Assembly: GCA_022708385.1 (NCBI GenBank)
Contig: JAKIYU010000005.1
Coordinates: forward strand, 1 to 25,262
Source of the DNA: Bacteroidota bacterium
Lineage (GTDB): Bacteria > Bacteroidota > Bacteroidia > Bacteroidales > PXBB01
Length of the DNA: 25,262 nt
Reading direction: 5' to 3'
How positions within the stretch are numbered: position 1 is the stretch's first letter; the number at the start of each line of letters is the position of its first letter. Shown here piece after piece: positions 8,586 through 16,316 of this stretch. Both the position numbers and the translations under genes were made by a program. Under the pieces are notes generated by a model. The model did not search any database, was not told the origin of the DNA, and was given only the letters and a program-made list of their open reading frames with translations.

Positions 8586-8685
8586 CTAATAATCTACCTG
8601 TGATACTTCCTGACCTCGAAAGATATTTTGGTATTTTAGCCACTTTAGCCACTCAAAACTCTGTGCCCCGCTTTAGTAAAAAAAA

Positions 8686-8997
8686 CTAAGTATTCACTTT
8701 TCCTATCTTGTTTTCGACCGATTGGATTTTGCCTGCTAACCGCCCGCTTTTATTTTTGCGTATATCGAAGGTGGCATTCAGGTACACCCTGTTGCTGAAG
8801 GGTTCAAGCACTTCGTACGATTGGGCAAGAACAGCGAGGGCTTCCTCAAGGCTTTCGGTTTCAACAATTGTACTCATGGGTGTCAGTTTATAAGGGAGGC
8901 CGCTTTCCCTGATACGCTCAATAACTTTACTTACATAAACACTTTTGCTTTCTTGGGTGTCGGTGGGAAATATAGAAAATGAAACTAATATTGACAT
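8686..8997 (-). CDS. Thiamine-binding protein, MTH1187/YqgV family
   Basis: A 103-residue soluble protein of the MTH1187 (DUF77, YqgV) family, small ferredoxin-like proteins that form tetramers; some bind thiamine, the role being thiamine or precursor handling. Family signs are the MSILVSFSIFP start, KVIERIRESGLPYKLTPM (24-41) and TIVETESLEEAL (43-54). It starts 37 nt after the stop of the large secreted protein gene on the same strand, and no separate promoter is obvious. No thiamine biosynthesis genes are nearby, so the exact ligand is not supported by context. Confidence 0.82.
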   Translation of the reverse strand: MSILVSFSIFPTDTQESKSVYVSKVIERIRESGLPYKLTPMSTIVETESLEEALAVLAQSYEVLEPFSNRVYLNATFDIRKNKSGRLAGKIQSVENKIGKVNT

Positions 8998-9034
8998 ATC
9001 GTAGCAGTTTAAGGAAAGGCATTAAGATTTATGT

Positions 9035-11392
9035 TTATCTCATTATGGTAACAGTGCCATGATAGGGTTCGGCAATATTTTGTGGCAGTGTAAAAATGAA
9101 ATAATAAACCCCATCGGCATAGTTTTCTCCATCCCAATCGTTTTTATAGTCGTTGCTCTCGTATATACGCCGTCCCCAACGGTTGAAAATAATGAGCTGA
9201 CAATTGGGAACAAACTCAATGCCCTTAATAACAAAATTATCATTAATACCATCTCCATTTGGAGTAAAAATATTGGGAATTGTAAGATCAATAATGAGTA
9301 TCTCGTTTGAAGTGGAATCGACACAACCATGTGCAGTCTGAACTACCAGCCAGATAGTATGATAGCCTGTTTGCCCAAACGAATGCGACGGATTTTGTTC
9401 GTTAGAAGTCGTTCCATCGCCAAAATTCCAATTCCATGAATTGACAAAGGCAGACGAAGACGACGAATTGAAAACTATAGGCAGACCCGGTGTGCCAACT
9501 GTGGGACTGAAAGTAAAGCTGGCATCAGGTACAGGATACGAGTTGATGTAATTGGTAAAGGTCTGGGTATTTTCGCAACCATAAATATTAACCACATGCA
9601 ATGTAACATTAAATGCGCCGGGGTTGTTGTAAACAATACCTGAAGGGTTTTCGTTTGTTGAAGTAGCAGGATTAGCGCCTGAGAATGTCCAATTCCATTG
9701 TGCAGCATCCTGTGTATTATCGGTAAAGTTTACGGTAATGGGATTGCATCCATCGGTTATATTAGACGTAATACTAATTACGGGTATAGGCAGTACGGTA
9801 ACCGTCTGGTAAGTGGTATCGGAATAACAGTTGTTTTCGGAAACGCTTAAAGATATGCTGTAAAGCGAAGGTGTGCTCCAGTCAATAACATAAGGGCCCT
9901 GCCCGCTGCCGGACACCACGTTACCGCCTGTAAAACTCCAGGTATAGACAGCTGAGGATGTGGCATTGCCAGCATAGCTTACGTTCAGGTCATCGTCGAG
10001 GCAAATAGTGTCGTTGGGGGTTATGTTAAAAGTGGATGTGGGCACCTGATGCACCACAAGTGAAACAGAGTCGTCGATAGTTTTGACGTGTGGAGTGCAG
10101 GCATCGGTTACAGTAAGATAATACGTGTTTACCGATGGCCCCGGAGGGGCTACTTGTATTGAGGTTGTTTGTTCACCACCGCCCCATAAGTAAGTAAAGG
10201 GCCCCACACCGCCCGACAAGTAACTATACAAAGTTGTTGCTTCACCATTACAAATAGTGTCGTCGGGAATGCTCAGCGACATTGGAGGGTAGTCTCTTAA
10301 ATAAATAGTAATGGTATCGTCCTGACAGGGGTTAGTTTCGAGAATGATTTGAACGGTCTGAACACCTGCGGGCACACCTGTTTCGATGGGGGTTATTACC
10401 AGTTGAGCCGACTGGCTGCCGGCAGCAATGGTAACACATGTATCAATTTGATTGTAATCGACCCCGTTTACGGCACTACCTGCAATTTGGTAGCAAATCT
10501 GAGTAGGAGATGGCGCCGGTTGCGGAATCTGAAAATTAAGAATGGCATCGGAACAGCCCCTGTAGGCCATAGTATCGCCAGGCATGGTATAATTAAAATT
10601 GACAGATACAGCACTGGTTGAAAAACTCCCTGCTTCGAGAAAAACTACAGAATCCCAAACTGCGTCGCCGGCATCACCTATAGCAATTTTAATTTGATAA
10701 GGTACACAGGGTGTAACAACAGCCCAAGCTGTAAGAACAGTAGTAAAACCATCGTATTCAATAGTTGCACCACCTGCATTATTAACGTAATACTGGGAAT
10801 AGGAATTGGCATTAACATTGTCGATAGTAACAGGCAAACTCGTACCGGGTATTCTGGCAATATTGTAATTGTTGTATGTGCCGCCGCCGGGATTAGGACC
10901 AGAGATAAAAAAACCAAAAACATCGTTGTAGTTTGAATTAACCCACTCGGGATATTCTTCTGACCCGAAAACATAGCGGAAGCGGATGGTGTCCGAAAGA
11001 GGGTTAAAAGAAAAGGTAAGTACAGCAGCATCATTAATTGTATATCCCGGAACAAGGCTGGCCAACTGAGGGTCGCTGCCTGTGCCGTTATCTATACCTG
11101 TGCTGCCGCTGGAGTTCGGCCCGGGGGCATCGGTTACATTGCCGGTTGACATAATTATACCCTCAGTAAGACCCAAGTTGGTGGGATTGCCTCCTGTTGA
11201 AAATTTCCCGATAGAGTTTGGAATGTTGCCACTGTAAGTTACAGCACTTACTGTTACCCCACCACCGACAAGAACATTTTGAACGAGCTGGGCAGGTGTT
11301 TGCCCTGTAGAAATAATGAGCTGGGCAAATACATTATTGTTCATTAATAAAACAAGGGCTGTTAAACTTATAAGTATCTGTTTTAATTTCAT
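9035..11392 (-). CDS. Secreted choice-of-anchor L protein with PKD-like domains and type B T9SS sorting domain
   Basis: A 785-residue secreted multidomain protein. Signal peptide about 1-23 (cut after VFA). Choice-of-anchor L domain about 27-262, with the diagnostic VFGSEEYPEWV (141-151) and NDVFGFFISGP (156-166). A Calx-beta-like segment spans about 270-367, then Ig/PKD-like units (about 370-535). Two PKD domains follow (about 536-620 and 621-700; WNWNFGDGTTS at 653-663). The C-terminus (about 705-785) is the gliding-motility type B sorting domain: IPNIFTPNGDGINDNF, IIFNRWGRRIYES and DGVYYF. Type IX secretion would export it and attach or release it at the surface. Adhesion is the likely role, but no ligand can be read. 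Confidence 0.9.
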   Translation of the reverse strand: MKLKQILISLTALVLLMNNNVFAQLIISTGQTPAQLVQNVLVGGGVTVSAVTYSGNIPNSIGKFSTGGNPTNLGLTEGIIMSTGNVTDAPGPNSSGSTGIDNGTGSDPQLASLVPGYTINDAAVLTFSFNPLSDTIRFRYVFGSEEYPEWVNSNYNDVFGFFISGPNPGGGTYNNYNIARIPGTSLPVTIDNVNANSYSQYYVNNAGGATIEYDGFTTVLTAWAVVTPCVPYQIKIAIGDAGDAVWDSVVFLEAGSFSTSAVSVNFNYTMPGDTMAYRGCSDAILNFQIPQPAPSPTQICYQIAGSAVNGVDYNQIDTCVTIAAGSQSAQLVITPIETGVPAGVQTVQIILETNPCQDDTITIYLRDYPPMSLSIPDDTICNGEATTLYSYLSGGVGPFTYLWGGGEQTTSIQVAPPGPSVNTYYLTVTDACTPHVKTIDDSVSLVVHQVPTSTFNITPNDTICLDDDLNVSYAGNATSSAVYTWSFTGGNVVSGSGQGPYVIDWSTPSLYSISLSVSENNCYSDTTYQTVTVLPIPVISITSNITDGCNPITVNFTDNTQDAAQWNWTFSGANPATSTNENPSGIVYNNPGAFNVTLHVVNIYGCENTQTFTNYINSYPVPDASFTFSPTVGTPGLPIVFNSSSSSAFVNSWNWNFGDGTTSNEQNPSHSFGQTGYHTIWLVVQTAHGCVDSTSNEILIIDLTIPNIFTPNGDGINDNFVIKGIEFVPNCQLIIFNRWGRRIYESNDYKNDWDGENYADGVYYFIFTLPQNIAEPYHGTVTIMR

Positions 11393-11561
11393 ATAAAGAA
11401 ATTTTAATTAACCGTTTATTGAAAAATTCAGAAAATTTAACCTTAAAGAAACCTTATTAATGCTAAACTTCATTGCAATATTAAGAATTTTTTTTGATAA
11501 AGTATAATTTTTTTTATCAGTTAACAGGCTTTATTATAATTTTACTTTAATATTCAACACC

Positions 11562-13520
11562 TTGAAAAAAACAAATTCCTACATTTTGGCTATAAAGACG
11601 CACATTTATGTTTTTCTGTTGCTTACATTATTGATATTTTTATTATACGGAAAAACCATATCCCATGGTTACGCTATCGACGACAATCTTGTAACGGAAA
11701 ATCATTCTCTTGTAAGCCAGGGACTAAAGGCTATACCGCAAATATTTACGTCCTATTACTTTGCCGATAAAAAAATGCAATTTGGCTACCGGCCGGTAAC
11801 CATTTCGAGCTTTGCCATAGAGCATGAATTTTTTGGTCAGAATCCCCATGTAAGCCATTTTATAAACTTAATACTTTACCTGCTGGGGTGTTTTTTGGCC
11901 TATTTCATACTTTTAAAAGTTTTCCGATTCAAAAACTTATTGTTTCCCCTTTTGGTTACGGTACTTTTCGTTACGCATCCCATTCATACTGAGGTGGTAT
12001 GCAGCATCAAAAGCCGCGATGAATTGCTCAGTTTTATTTTCTCCTTTTCGGCTTTGTGGGCAGCACTTAGTTATACAGAAAATAAAAATTGGTATAAGCT
12101 TCCTCTAATCACTTTTTTACTTGTAATGGCTGTGTTCTCTAAACAAACAGCCTACACATTTTTAGCCATTATTCCGCTATCACTATTTATTTTTCAGAAA
12201 AAATTTTGTTTTAAAACCCAAACAACTGTTTTTATATTTCTTTTTGCAGGGATTGTATTGGCCTCAATACCACGTTTTATACTCCCTCCGGTAGAACGGG
12301 AAATATTTTATTTCGAAAACCCGCTGGCTGTTGAAGGTTCAATTATTCAACGGTTCAACGTTGCCATGTACGTCATTCTTTTTTATTTTAAACTCCTTGT
12401 TATTCCTCACCCGCTGGTATTCTATTACGGCTACAATATGATACCCCTTTTGCCTGTTTACCATCCGTGGGTTATTCTGGGGTTTGTGTCGTCGTTGGCT
12501 TTATTTGCCTGGGCTTTACTAAAAATCAGAAAATACCCGCTGGCCGCATTCACAATTCTGTATTTTTTCATAACACTGTCCATGTTCCTTAACATTGTTG
12601 AACCTGTAGCCGGCATAGTGGCAGAACGTTTTATTTATTTTTCCTCTTTAAGTTATTGTATTCTGATGACCCTGATTTTATTCGGCCTGTTTAAATCGAA
12701 CCCCTTTGAAGAAAAAACAAACAGGAACAAAGCACGAAATATTATCCTGGCTTCTTTGCTGGTCGTTGTGCCCTATGCCGTAAAAACATCTGTTCGCTCC
12801 GGGCAATGGAAAAACTACTCGGCTTTGTATGCACACGATATCAAATACCTCGATAATTCAGCACTTGCCCATGCCATTTATGCTGAAACACTGATTAATG
12901 AAATATTTCAGGAAGCATCGCAGGGTAAACAACCCACCGATTTCGAAAAAAAGAGAGAACTGGCTTTAAATCATTATTTGCAGTCAATTAAAGTGTATCC
13001 TGACTATTTTTCGTCTTATAACAATACGGCATTTATTTATTATCAGCTTTACAACGACTACAACAGCGCTGTGCCGTATCTTCAAAAAGCCATCAGCCTA
13101 CGGCCCGATTATACCGAGGCCTATTTCAACCTCGGGTATTGTTACCAGATGCTTAACCAGTTGCAAAATGCCGAAAGCTATTATTTGCAAGCCCTGTCGG
13201 TTGACCCTGCCTTTTTACAGGCTTATTCGCAACTGGGAGAAGTTTACTTGCTGCAAAATGACCTGAATAAAGCGGTTGCGATGAATGAAAAGATAAAATC
13301 CATAGCACCCGCAAGCGACCTGTCTTATATAAACCTGGGGAAGATATATCTATCGGCCGGCGACACTGTACAAAGCATGCTAAATTTTGAAAAAGCCGCC
13401 GAATTATCGCCCGATAATATTGAATTATTAAAAAATCTGGCGGCCTTTTACGATTACAGGGGAAATAAGGAAAAGGCTTCGTATTATTACAGCTTGTTGG
13501 AAAAGAGGCGCGTAAAATAA
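11562..13520 (+). CDS. TMTC-like GT-C membrane protein with C-terminal TPR repeats
   Basis: A 652-residue protein. The N-terminal 410 residues are polytopic (about 10 helices) and resemble the TMTC/PMT-like GT-C family: AIDDN (38-42) with the acidic pair in the first outer loop, GYRPVT (75-80), THPIHTEVVCSIKSRDELLS (138-157) and AERFIYFSSL (354-363). Residues about 465-650 hold at least four TPR units, for example AYFNLGYCYQMLNQLQNAES (520-539). GT-C enzymes use lipid-linked sugars on the outer face of the membrane; eukaryotic TMTCs are O-mannosyltransferases. Donor and acceptor here are unknown. The start is TTG (11562); the next in-frame ATG lies about 70 codons in, inside the catalytic domain. 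Converges with the next gene, 8 nt apart. Confidence 0.8.
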   Translation: MKKTNSYILAIKTHIYVFLLLTLLIFLLYGKTISHGYAIDDNLVTENHSLVSQGLKAIPQIFTSYYFADKKMQFGYRPVTISSFAIEHEFFGQNPHVSHFINLILYLLGCFLAYFILLKVFRFKNLLFPLLVTVLFVTHPIHTEVVCSIKSRDELLSFIFSFSALWAALSYTENKNWYKLPLITFLLVMAVFSKQTAYTFLAIIPLSLFIFQKKFCFKTQTTVFIFLFAGIVLASIPRFILPPVEREIFYFENPLAVEGSIIQRFNVAMYVILFYFKLLVIPHPLVFYYGYNMIPLLPVYHPWVILGFVSSLALFAWALLKIRKYPLAAFTILYFFITLSMFLNIVEPVAGIVAERFIYFSSLSYCILMTLILFGLFKSNPFEEKTNRNKARNIILASLLVVVPYAVKTSVRSGQWKNYSALYAHDIKYLDNSALAHAIYAETLINEIFQEASQGKQPTDFEKKRELALNHYLQSIKVYPDYFSSYNNTAFIYYQLYNDYNSAVPYLQKAISLRPDYTEAYFNLGYCYQMLNQLQNAESYYLQALSVDPAFLQAYSQLGEVYLLQNDLNKAVAMNEKIKSIAPASDLSYINLGKIYLSAGDTVQSMLNFEKAAELSPDNIELLKNLAAFYDYRGNKEKASYYYSLLEKRRVK

Positions 13521-13528
13521 ACAGGTTA

Positions 13529-15235
13529 TTATTCTAATAAAAACGCTCCTTTAAGCCTAAGGGCTTTTCCTGTTTCGGTTTCAAAGGCCCAGGCACGAAT
13601 GTAGGTAGGTCTATAAGGAACGCTATTGACAGAGAAACTTTTTTTCCATTGCAAAGAATCGGCATTGTACAGGGTAAAAACCACAGGCCTTGACAATGTA
13701 TCATCATAGGTCAGCAATATAGCATCGGGCACATTGCCCGTGGAGTTGGGGTTGGTCTGACCGCAGGCTAAATACAGGGTATCGTTTTGCTTTGTCAGGG
13801 CATTGAAAGCCCCCCCCTCTCCTGCCCTGCCATCTGCTTCTGTTATGTTCTGCAACAGATTGCTTTCGGCTAATGGAGGCCTCAGGTATCCCAGCTTGTT
13901 AAGTGTGTTGGCTTTCTGGCGCAGCTCATCGAAATGCACAAGATATATTTTCGACTCACAGGTTTCGTGCGGCACATAGTTTACAAAATGTAATGCAGCT
14001 TTGGCATGGCGAATATTATGGTGATAATTTTTCAGGTCGTTTACAGCCACATTAAAGGTGTCGGCTTTAACATATACGACAAAGGCTGCCATGAGGATAA
14101 GCAGTAGCAAAGGCCATTCTTTAATTCCCGTTCTTTTTGCCAAATGAGTGCTTATTACATAAATAAGAAACAACAAGGCCACAGGCAGATATAGCGTATA
14201 AGTGGTATAGCGCGAGGTAAGCGACTGAAAAAGTCCGAAGCCCAGGCGGCCGGTCATCACCATACCGCCAGTCATGATTGAATATAAGCCCAGCATTAAC
14301 CAGGGCATTGCCTGAAAGAGCAAAACCCTATCCCTAAAATACCTTCCAACATACACACACAAAGCCACAAATAATGTCAGCATGCCTACCCCCACAACAA
14401 TTATGGGTTTAAGGGCATGCACCATTCTGAAAGGGTTTCCCAGCAAGCCCATAAGGTACAGCAAGGCATCAACAGGGTGTTTTAAAAATTCGAAGGGACT
14501 TGGAAAATTGGCGGGACTTTCGTAACCTGTAAAATAAAATGTAATGGTAACGCATGTTCCAAAGAGCCAAACGGTAAGAGGTATCCAGTTTTGAAAAAAA
14601 CCAGCTGCTTTTTCGGAAAAAAGAAAAAGTGGTAAAACAACAATCCAGCACAACAAGCCATTTACAGAGGAATAGGTGCTTATAACGGCAAGAAGGACAC
14701 AAAAAATCAGTTTAAGGACATTTCTCAGGCCTGAATAAATGACAGCCATACAAGTGGTGATGCAGGCTATCGGCATAAAATATTCTATTTGCACACCAAA
14801 CAACCAGTTTTCGTACTGTATCGGCGCAAAGATAAACAGAGAAGCGAGACACAACAGCAGCCATTTTTGCCAGGGAGCATCGTATTTAAGTATGTTGGAC
14901 AGCCTGTAAACATTGTACATTACAAGCAGGGCCAGGACAAAAGAAAACAGCATTTCGTACCGCACATCCCATCGAGTCAAAGCGCCCAAACCCACAAATA
15001 CAAGGTTGGGAAATATTTGTCTGTATTCGCACTGCTGGCGGTAAAGTTCATCGAAGGTCAGGGTGCCTTTCGAGAGGTGGTCGAAAAATCCGACATATTC
15101 CCATTGGTCCATGTAAGGCACATCAATGCCATACTTAAGAATAAAATACAGGATAAGCCCTGCGGAAAAGACTATCAGGCCAATAAAGAAAACAGGCAGA
15201 AATTTTTTTAAAGTTTTCCCTGTATAGTTAGGCAT
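13529..15235 (-). CDS. Polytopic GT-C-like glycosyltransferase, family not identified
   Basis: A 568-residue membrane protein with about 11 helices up to residue 390 and a soluble C-terminal domain (about 391-568). The GT-C layout shows in the first outer loop: DVPYMDQWEYVGFFDHL (38-54), with Asp43 and Glu46 as candidate catalytic or metal-binding acids, plus a conserved-looking SRYTTY (341-346) before the last helices. The sugar and acceptor cannot be read. A G8 tract (13810-13817) falls in codons 472-475, in the soluble domain. The gene has its own promoter (-7 element 15270-15263) with tandem hairpin repeats behind it. It could be a surface-polymer polymerase or flippase-like protein, but the GT-C pattern is the better fit. 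Confidence 0.65.
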   Translation of the reverse strand: MPNYTGKTLKKFLPVFFIGLIVFSAGLILYFILKYGIDVPYMDQWEYVGFFDHLSKGTLTFDELYRQQCEYRQIFPNLVFVGLGALTRWDVRYEMLFSFVLALLVMYNVYRLSNILKYDAPWQKWLLLCLASLFIFAPIQYENWLFGVQIEYFMPIACITTCMAVIYSGLRNVLKLIFCVLLAVISTYSSVNGLLCWIVVLPLFLFSEKAAGFFQNWIPLTVWLFGTCVTITFYFTGYESPANFPSPFEFLKHPVDALLYLMGLLGNPFRMVHALKPIIVVGVGMLTLFVALCVYVGRYFRDRVLLFQAMPWLMLGLYSIMTGGMVMTGRLGFGLFQSLTSRYTTYTLYLPVALLFLIYVISTHLAKRTGIKEWPLLLLILMAAFVVYVKADTFNVAVNDLKNYHHNIRHAKAALHFVNYVPHETCESKIYLVHFDELRQKANTLNKLGYLRPPLAESNLLQNITEADGRAGEGGAFNALTKQNDTLYLACGQTNPNSTGNVPDAILLTYDDTLSRPVVFTLYNADSLQWKKSFSVNSVPYRPTYIRAWAFETETGKALRLKGAFLLE

Positions 15236-15262
15236 TGGTTAGGGTGCGTGTTATTGCACTAA

Positions 15263-15270
15263 CAAAAGTA
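15263..15270 (-). promoter_or_regulatory. Putative -7 element (TACTTTTG) for the GT-C-like gene
   Basis: Minus-strand TACTTTTG fits TAnnTTTG and would start transcription near 15257, about 22 nt before the ATG at 15235. The proximal hairpin repeat begins 11 nt upstream, over the -33 region. Confidence 0.45.
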
Positions 15271-15281
15271 ACAAAATCCAA

Positions 15282-15343
15282 TTTATTCGCAGTCCATTGC
15301 GATTATTTTTCATTTTATTCGCAATCCATTGCGGATATTTTAC
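15282..15343. repeat. Two tandem copies of a 30-nt hairpin-containing repeat
   Basis: Copies at 15282-15311 and 15314-15343 match at 26 of 30 positions. They share the core TTTATTCGCARTCCATTGCG (19 of 20) and are offset by 32 nt, about three helical turns. Each core holds a small hairpin with a TCCA loop. The stem is CGCAA/TTGCG in the second copy and CGCAG/TTGCG (last pair G-T) in the first. They fill the gap between the methyltransferase stop and the GT-C promoter. Confidence 0.75.
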
Positions 15344-16092
15344 TTTTTTGTTGTCTTAACAGCCAAAGCCACCACCGACAATCCAAAAGGCAAAGAAATA
15401 TACCTGAGCAGAAAATTCTCGACCTGCATAACAAATAAAAAGAAAGCATTGATGGCGCGTGGGGGTAGTTTCACTTCGTTATGGTCGGCTTTTTCCATAT
15501 TAAAAAGTTTGTCGCTAATCCTTTTTACAAACGCCAGCGGGAAAAGCAAACTGACCGCATAAGTTATTTTAACGATTTTAAAACCGTTTTTTTCGAGTAA
15601 CAACCTCATCTGTTTATGGGTGTATCTTTTGCCGGTATGTACTACCTGGTCGTGTTTGCTTTTAAGAAAATTGTAGGCTGGCACTGTAACAAGCAGATGC
15701 CCGTCCGGAACCAGGGCATTGTAAAAATGGGTCAGCACCCTGTTGTCTTCAATATTCCTGTTACACAGCACATCGAAGCAGGTAATCAGGTCGAAAGAAT
15801 CAGGGCTAAAAATATTTTGGTTTACATCGCCCTGCATAAGGTTAAAGGGGCCTCTTGTTTGCGCATATTCAAGTGCTTTTTGCTGAAAATCGAGCCCTGT
15901 TTCGGATATATTGTTCGATTTTTTCAATCGCTCGAGCCATTTTCCCGTGCCGCAACCTGCATCGAGTATCCTGATATGGTCTTTCAGTATATTTTTTCGT
16001 TTAAGCAGCGCTAAAAAATGTGCGTGATTACCTACATACCACCAGTGTTTATCCTCAGCTTCGAACATGTATTGGTACTGGTTTAATTCCAT
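15340..16092 (-). CDS. Class I SAM-dependent methyltransferase
   Basis: A 250-residue protein from the preferred ATG at 16092 (MELNQYQYMFEAEDKHWWYV). The frame stays open upstream to 16203, but that part is translated from a heptanucleotide repeat and is unlikely to be protein. HWWYVGNHA (16-24) is typical of a methyltransferase family common in glycan loci. Motif I is LDAGCGTG (43-50), motif IV FDLITCFDVL, followed by a PDGHLLVTVP strand. The C-terminal part is hydrophobic and may touch the membrane. The acceptor is unknown; a sugar, a lipid carrier or the glycan end is plausible from context. Next to it lie the restriction-modification pair on one side and the GT-C-like gene on the other. 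Confidence 0.82.
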   Translation of the reverse strand: MELNQYQYMFEAEDKHWWYVGNHAHFLALLKRKNILKDHIRILDAGCGTGKWLERLKKSNNISETGLDFQQKALEYAQTRGPFNLMQGDVNQNIFSPDSFDLITCFDVLCNRNIEDNRVLTHFYNALVPDGHLLVTVPAYNFLKSKHDQVVHTGKRYTHKQMRLLLEKNGFKIVKITYAVSLLFPLAFVKRISDKLFNMEKADHNEVKLPPRAINAFFLFVMQVENFLLRYISLPFGLSVVALAVKTTKK

Positions 16093-16130
16093 GGGGAATG
16101 AATTCGATTTAAGAAAAACGATTAGCGATT

Positions 16131-16162
16131 TTTGAAGTTTGAAGTTTGAAGTTTGAAGTTTG
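16131..16162. repeat. Heptanucleotide tandem repeat (TTTGAAG, 4.6 copies)
   Basis: Four perfect TTTGAAG units followed by TTTG. It lies 39 nt upstream of the preferred methyltransferase start, in its leader or promoter region. Loss or gain of a unit would shift any reading frame that crosses it or change promoter spacing by 7 nt. Confidence 0.9.
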
Positions 16163-16187
16163 TGATTTACAATTGTATTATTTATTG

Positions 16188-16316
16188 CTAAAAGCTGGCG
16201 CACATTTCGGGGCGCTTCTCTTTCAACTTTCGATGAAATTTATTAGATGTGCTGCCCTTCAAATTAACAATTCCTGCCCGCTTGATTTTAGCCTTTGTTA
16301 TGCCTTTGTGCTTCAT
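16188..16316 (-). CDS. Possible small ORF overlapping the end of the DNA methyltransferase gene
   Basis: A 42-residue frame starting ATG at 16316, out of frame with the methyltransferase and overlapping its last 29 nt, ending TAG at 16188. The product is very basic (MKHKGITKAKIKRAG at the start, KLKEKRPEMCASF at the end). Its base composition is richer in G+C than the restriction-modification genes beside it. I do not recognise it. It may be a real small protein, a fragment of an older gene left at the island junction, or chance in a repeat-like spacer. Confidence 0.3.
   Translation of the reverse strand: MKHKGITKAKIKRAGIVNLKGSTSNKFHRKLKEKRPEMCASF

Noticed and set aside
8634..8653. Direct repeat of TTTAGCCAC after parE, followed by a weak TTAGT/ACTAA stem
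   Set aside because: Only two short copies, and a 5-bp A/T-rich stem is too weak to call a terminator.
11495..11519. TGATAAA ... TTTATCA inverted repeat between the adhesin and TMTC-like genes
   Set aside because: Seven A/T-rich pairs with an 11-nt loop in very AT-rich DNA; no promoter element positioned to support an operator.
14789..15211. 140-codon plus-strand frame inside the GT-C-like gene
   Set aside because: Antisense to membrane helices and the MDQWE loop of the real gene; rich in Lys and Gln as expected for antisense of hydrophobic codons.
16093..16203. N-terminal extension of the class I methyltransferase
   Set aside because: The extra 37 codons are mostly translation of the TTTGAAG repeat; the family-typical MFEAEDKHWW start lies just after the ATG at 16092.
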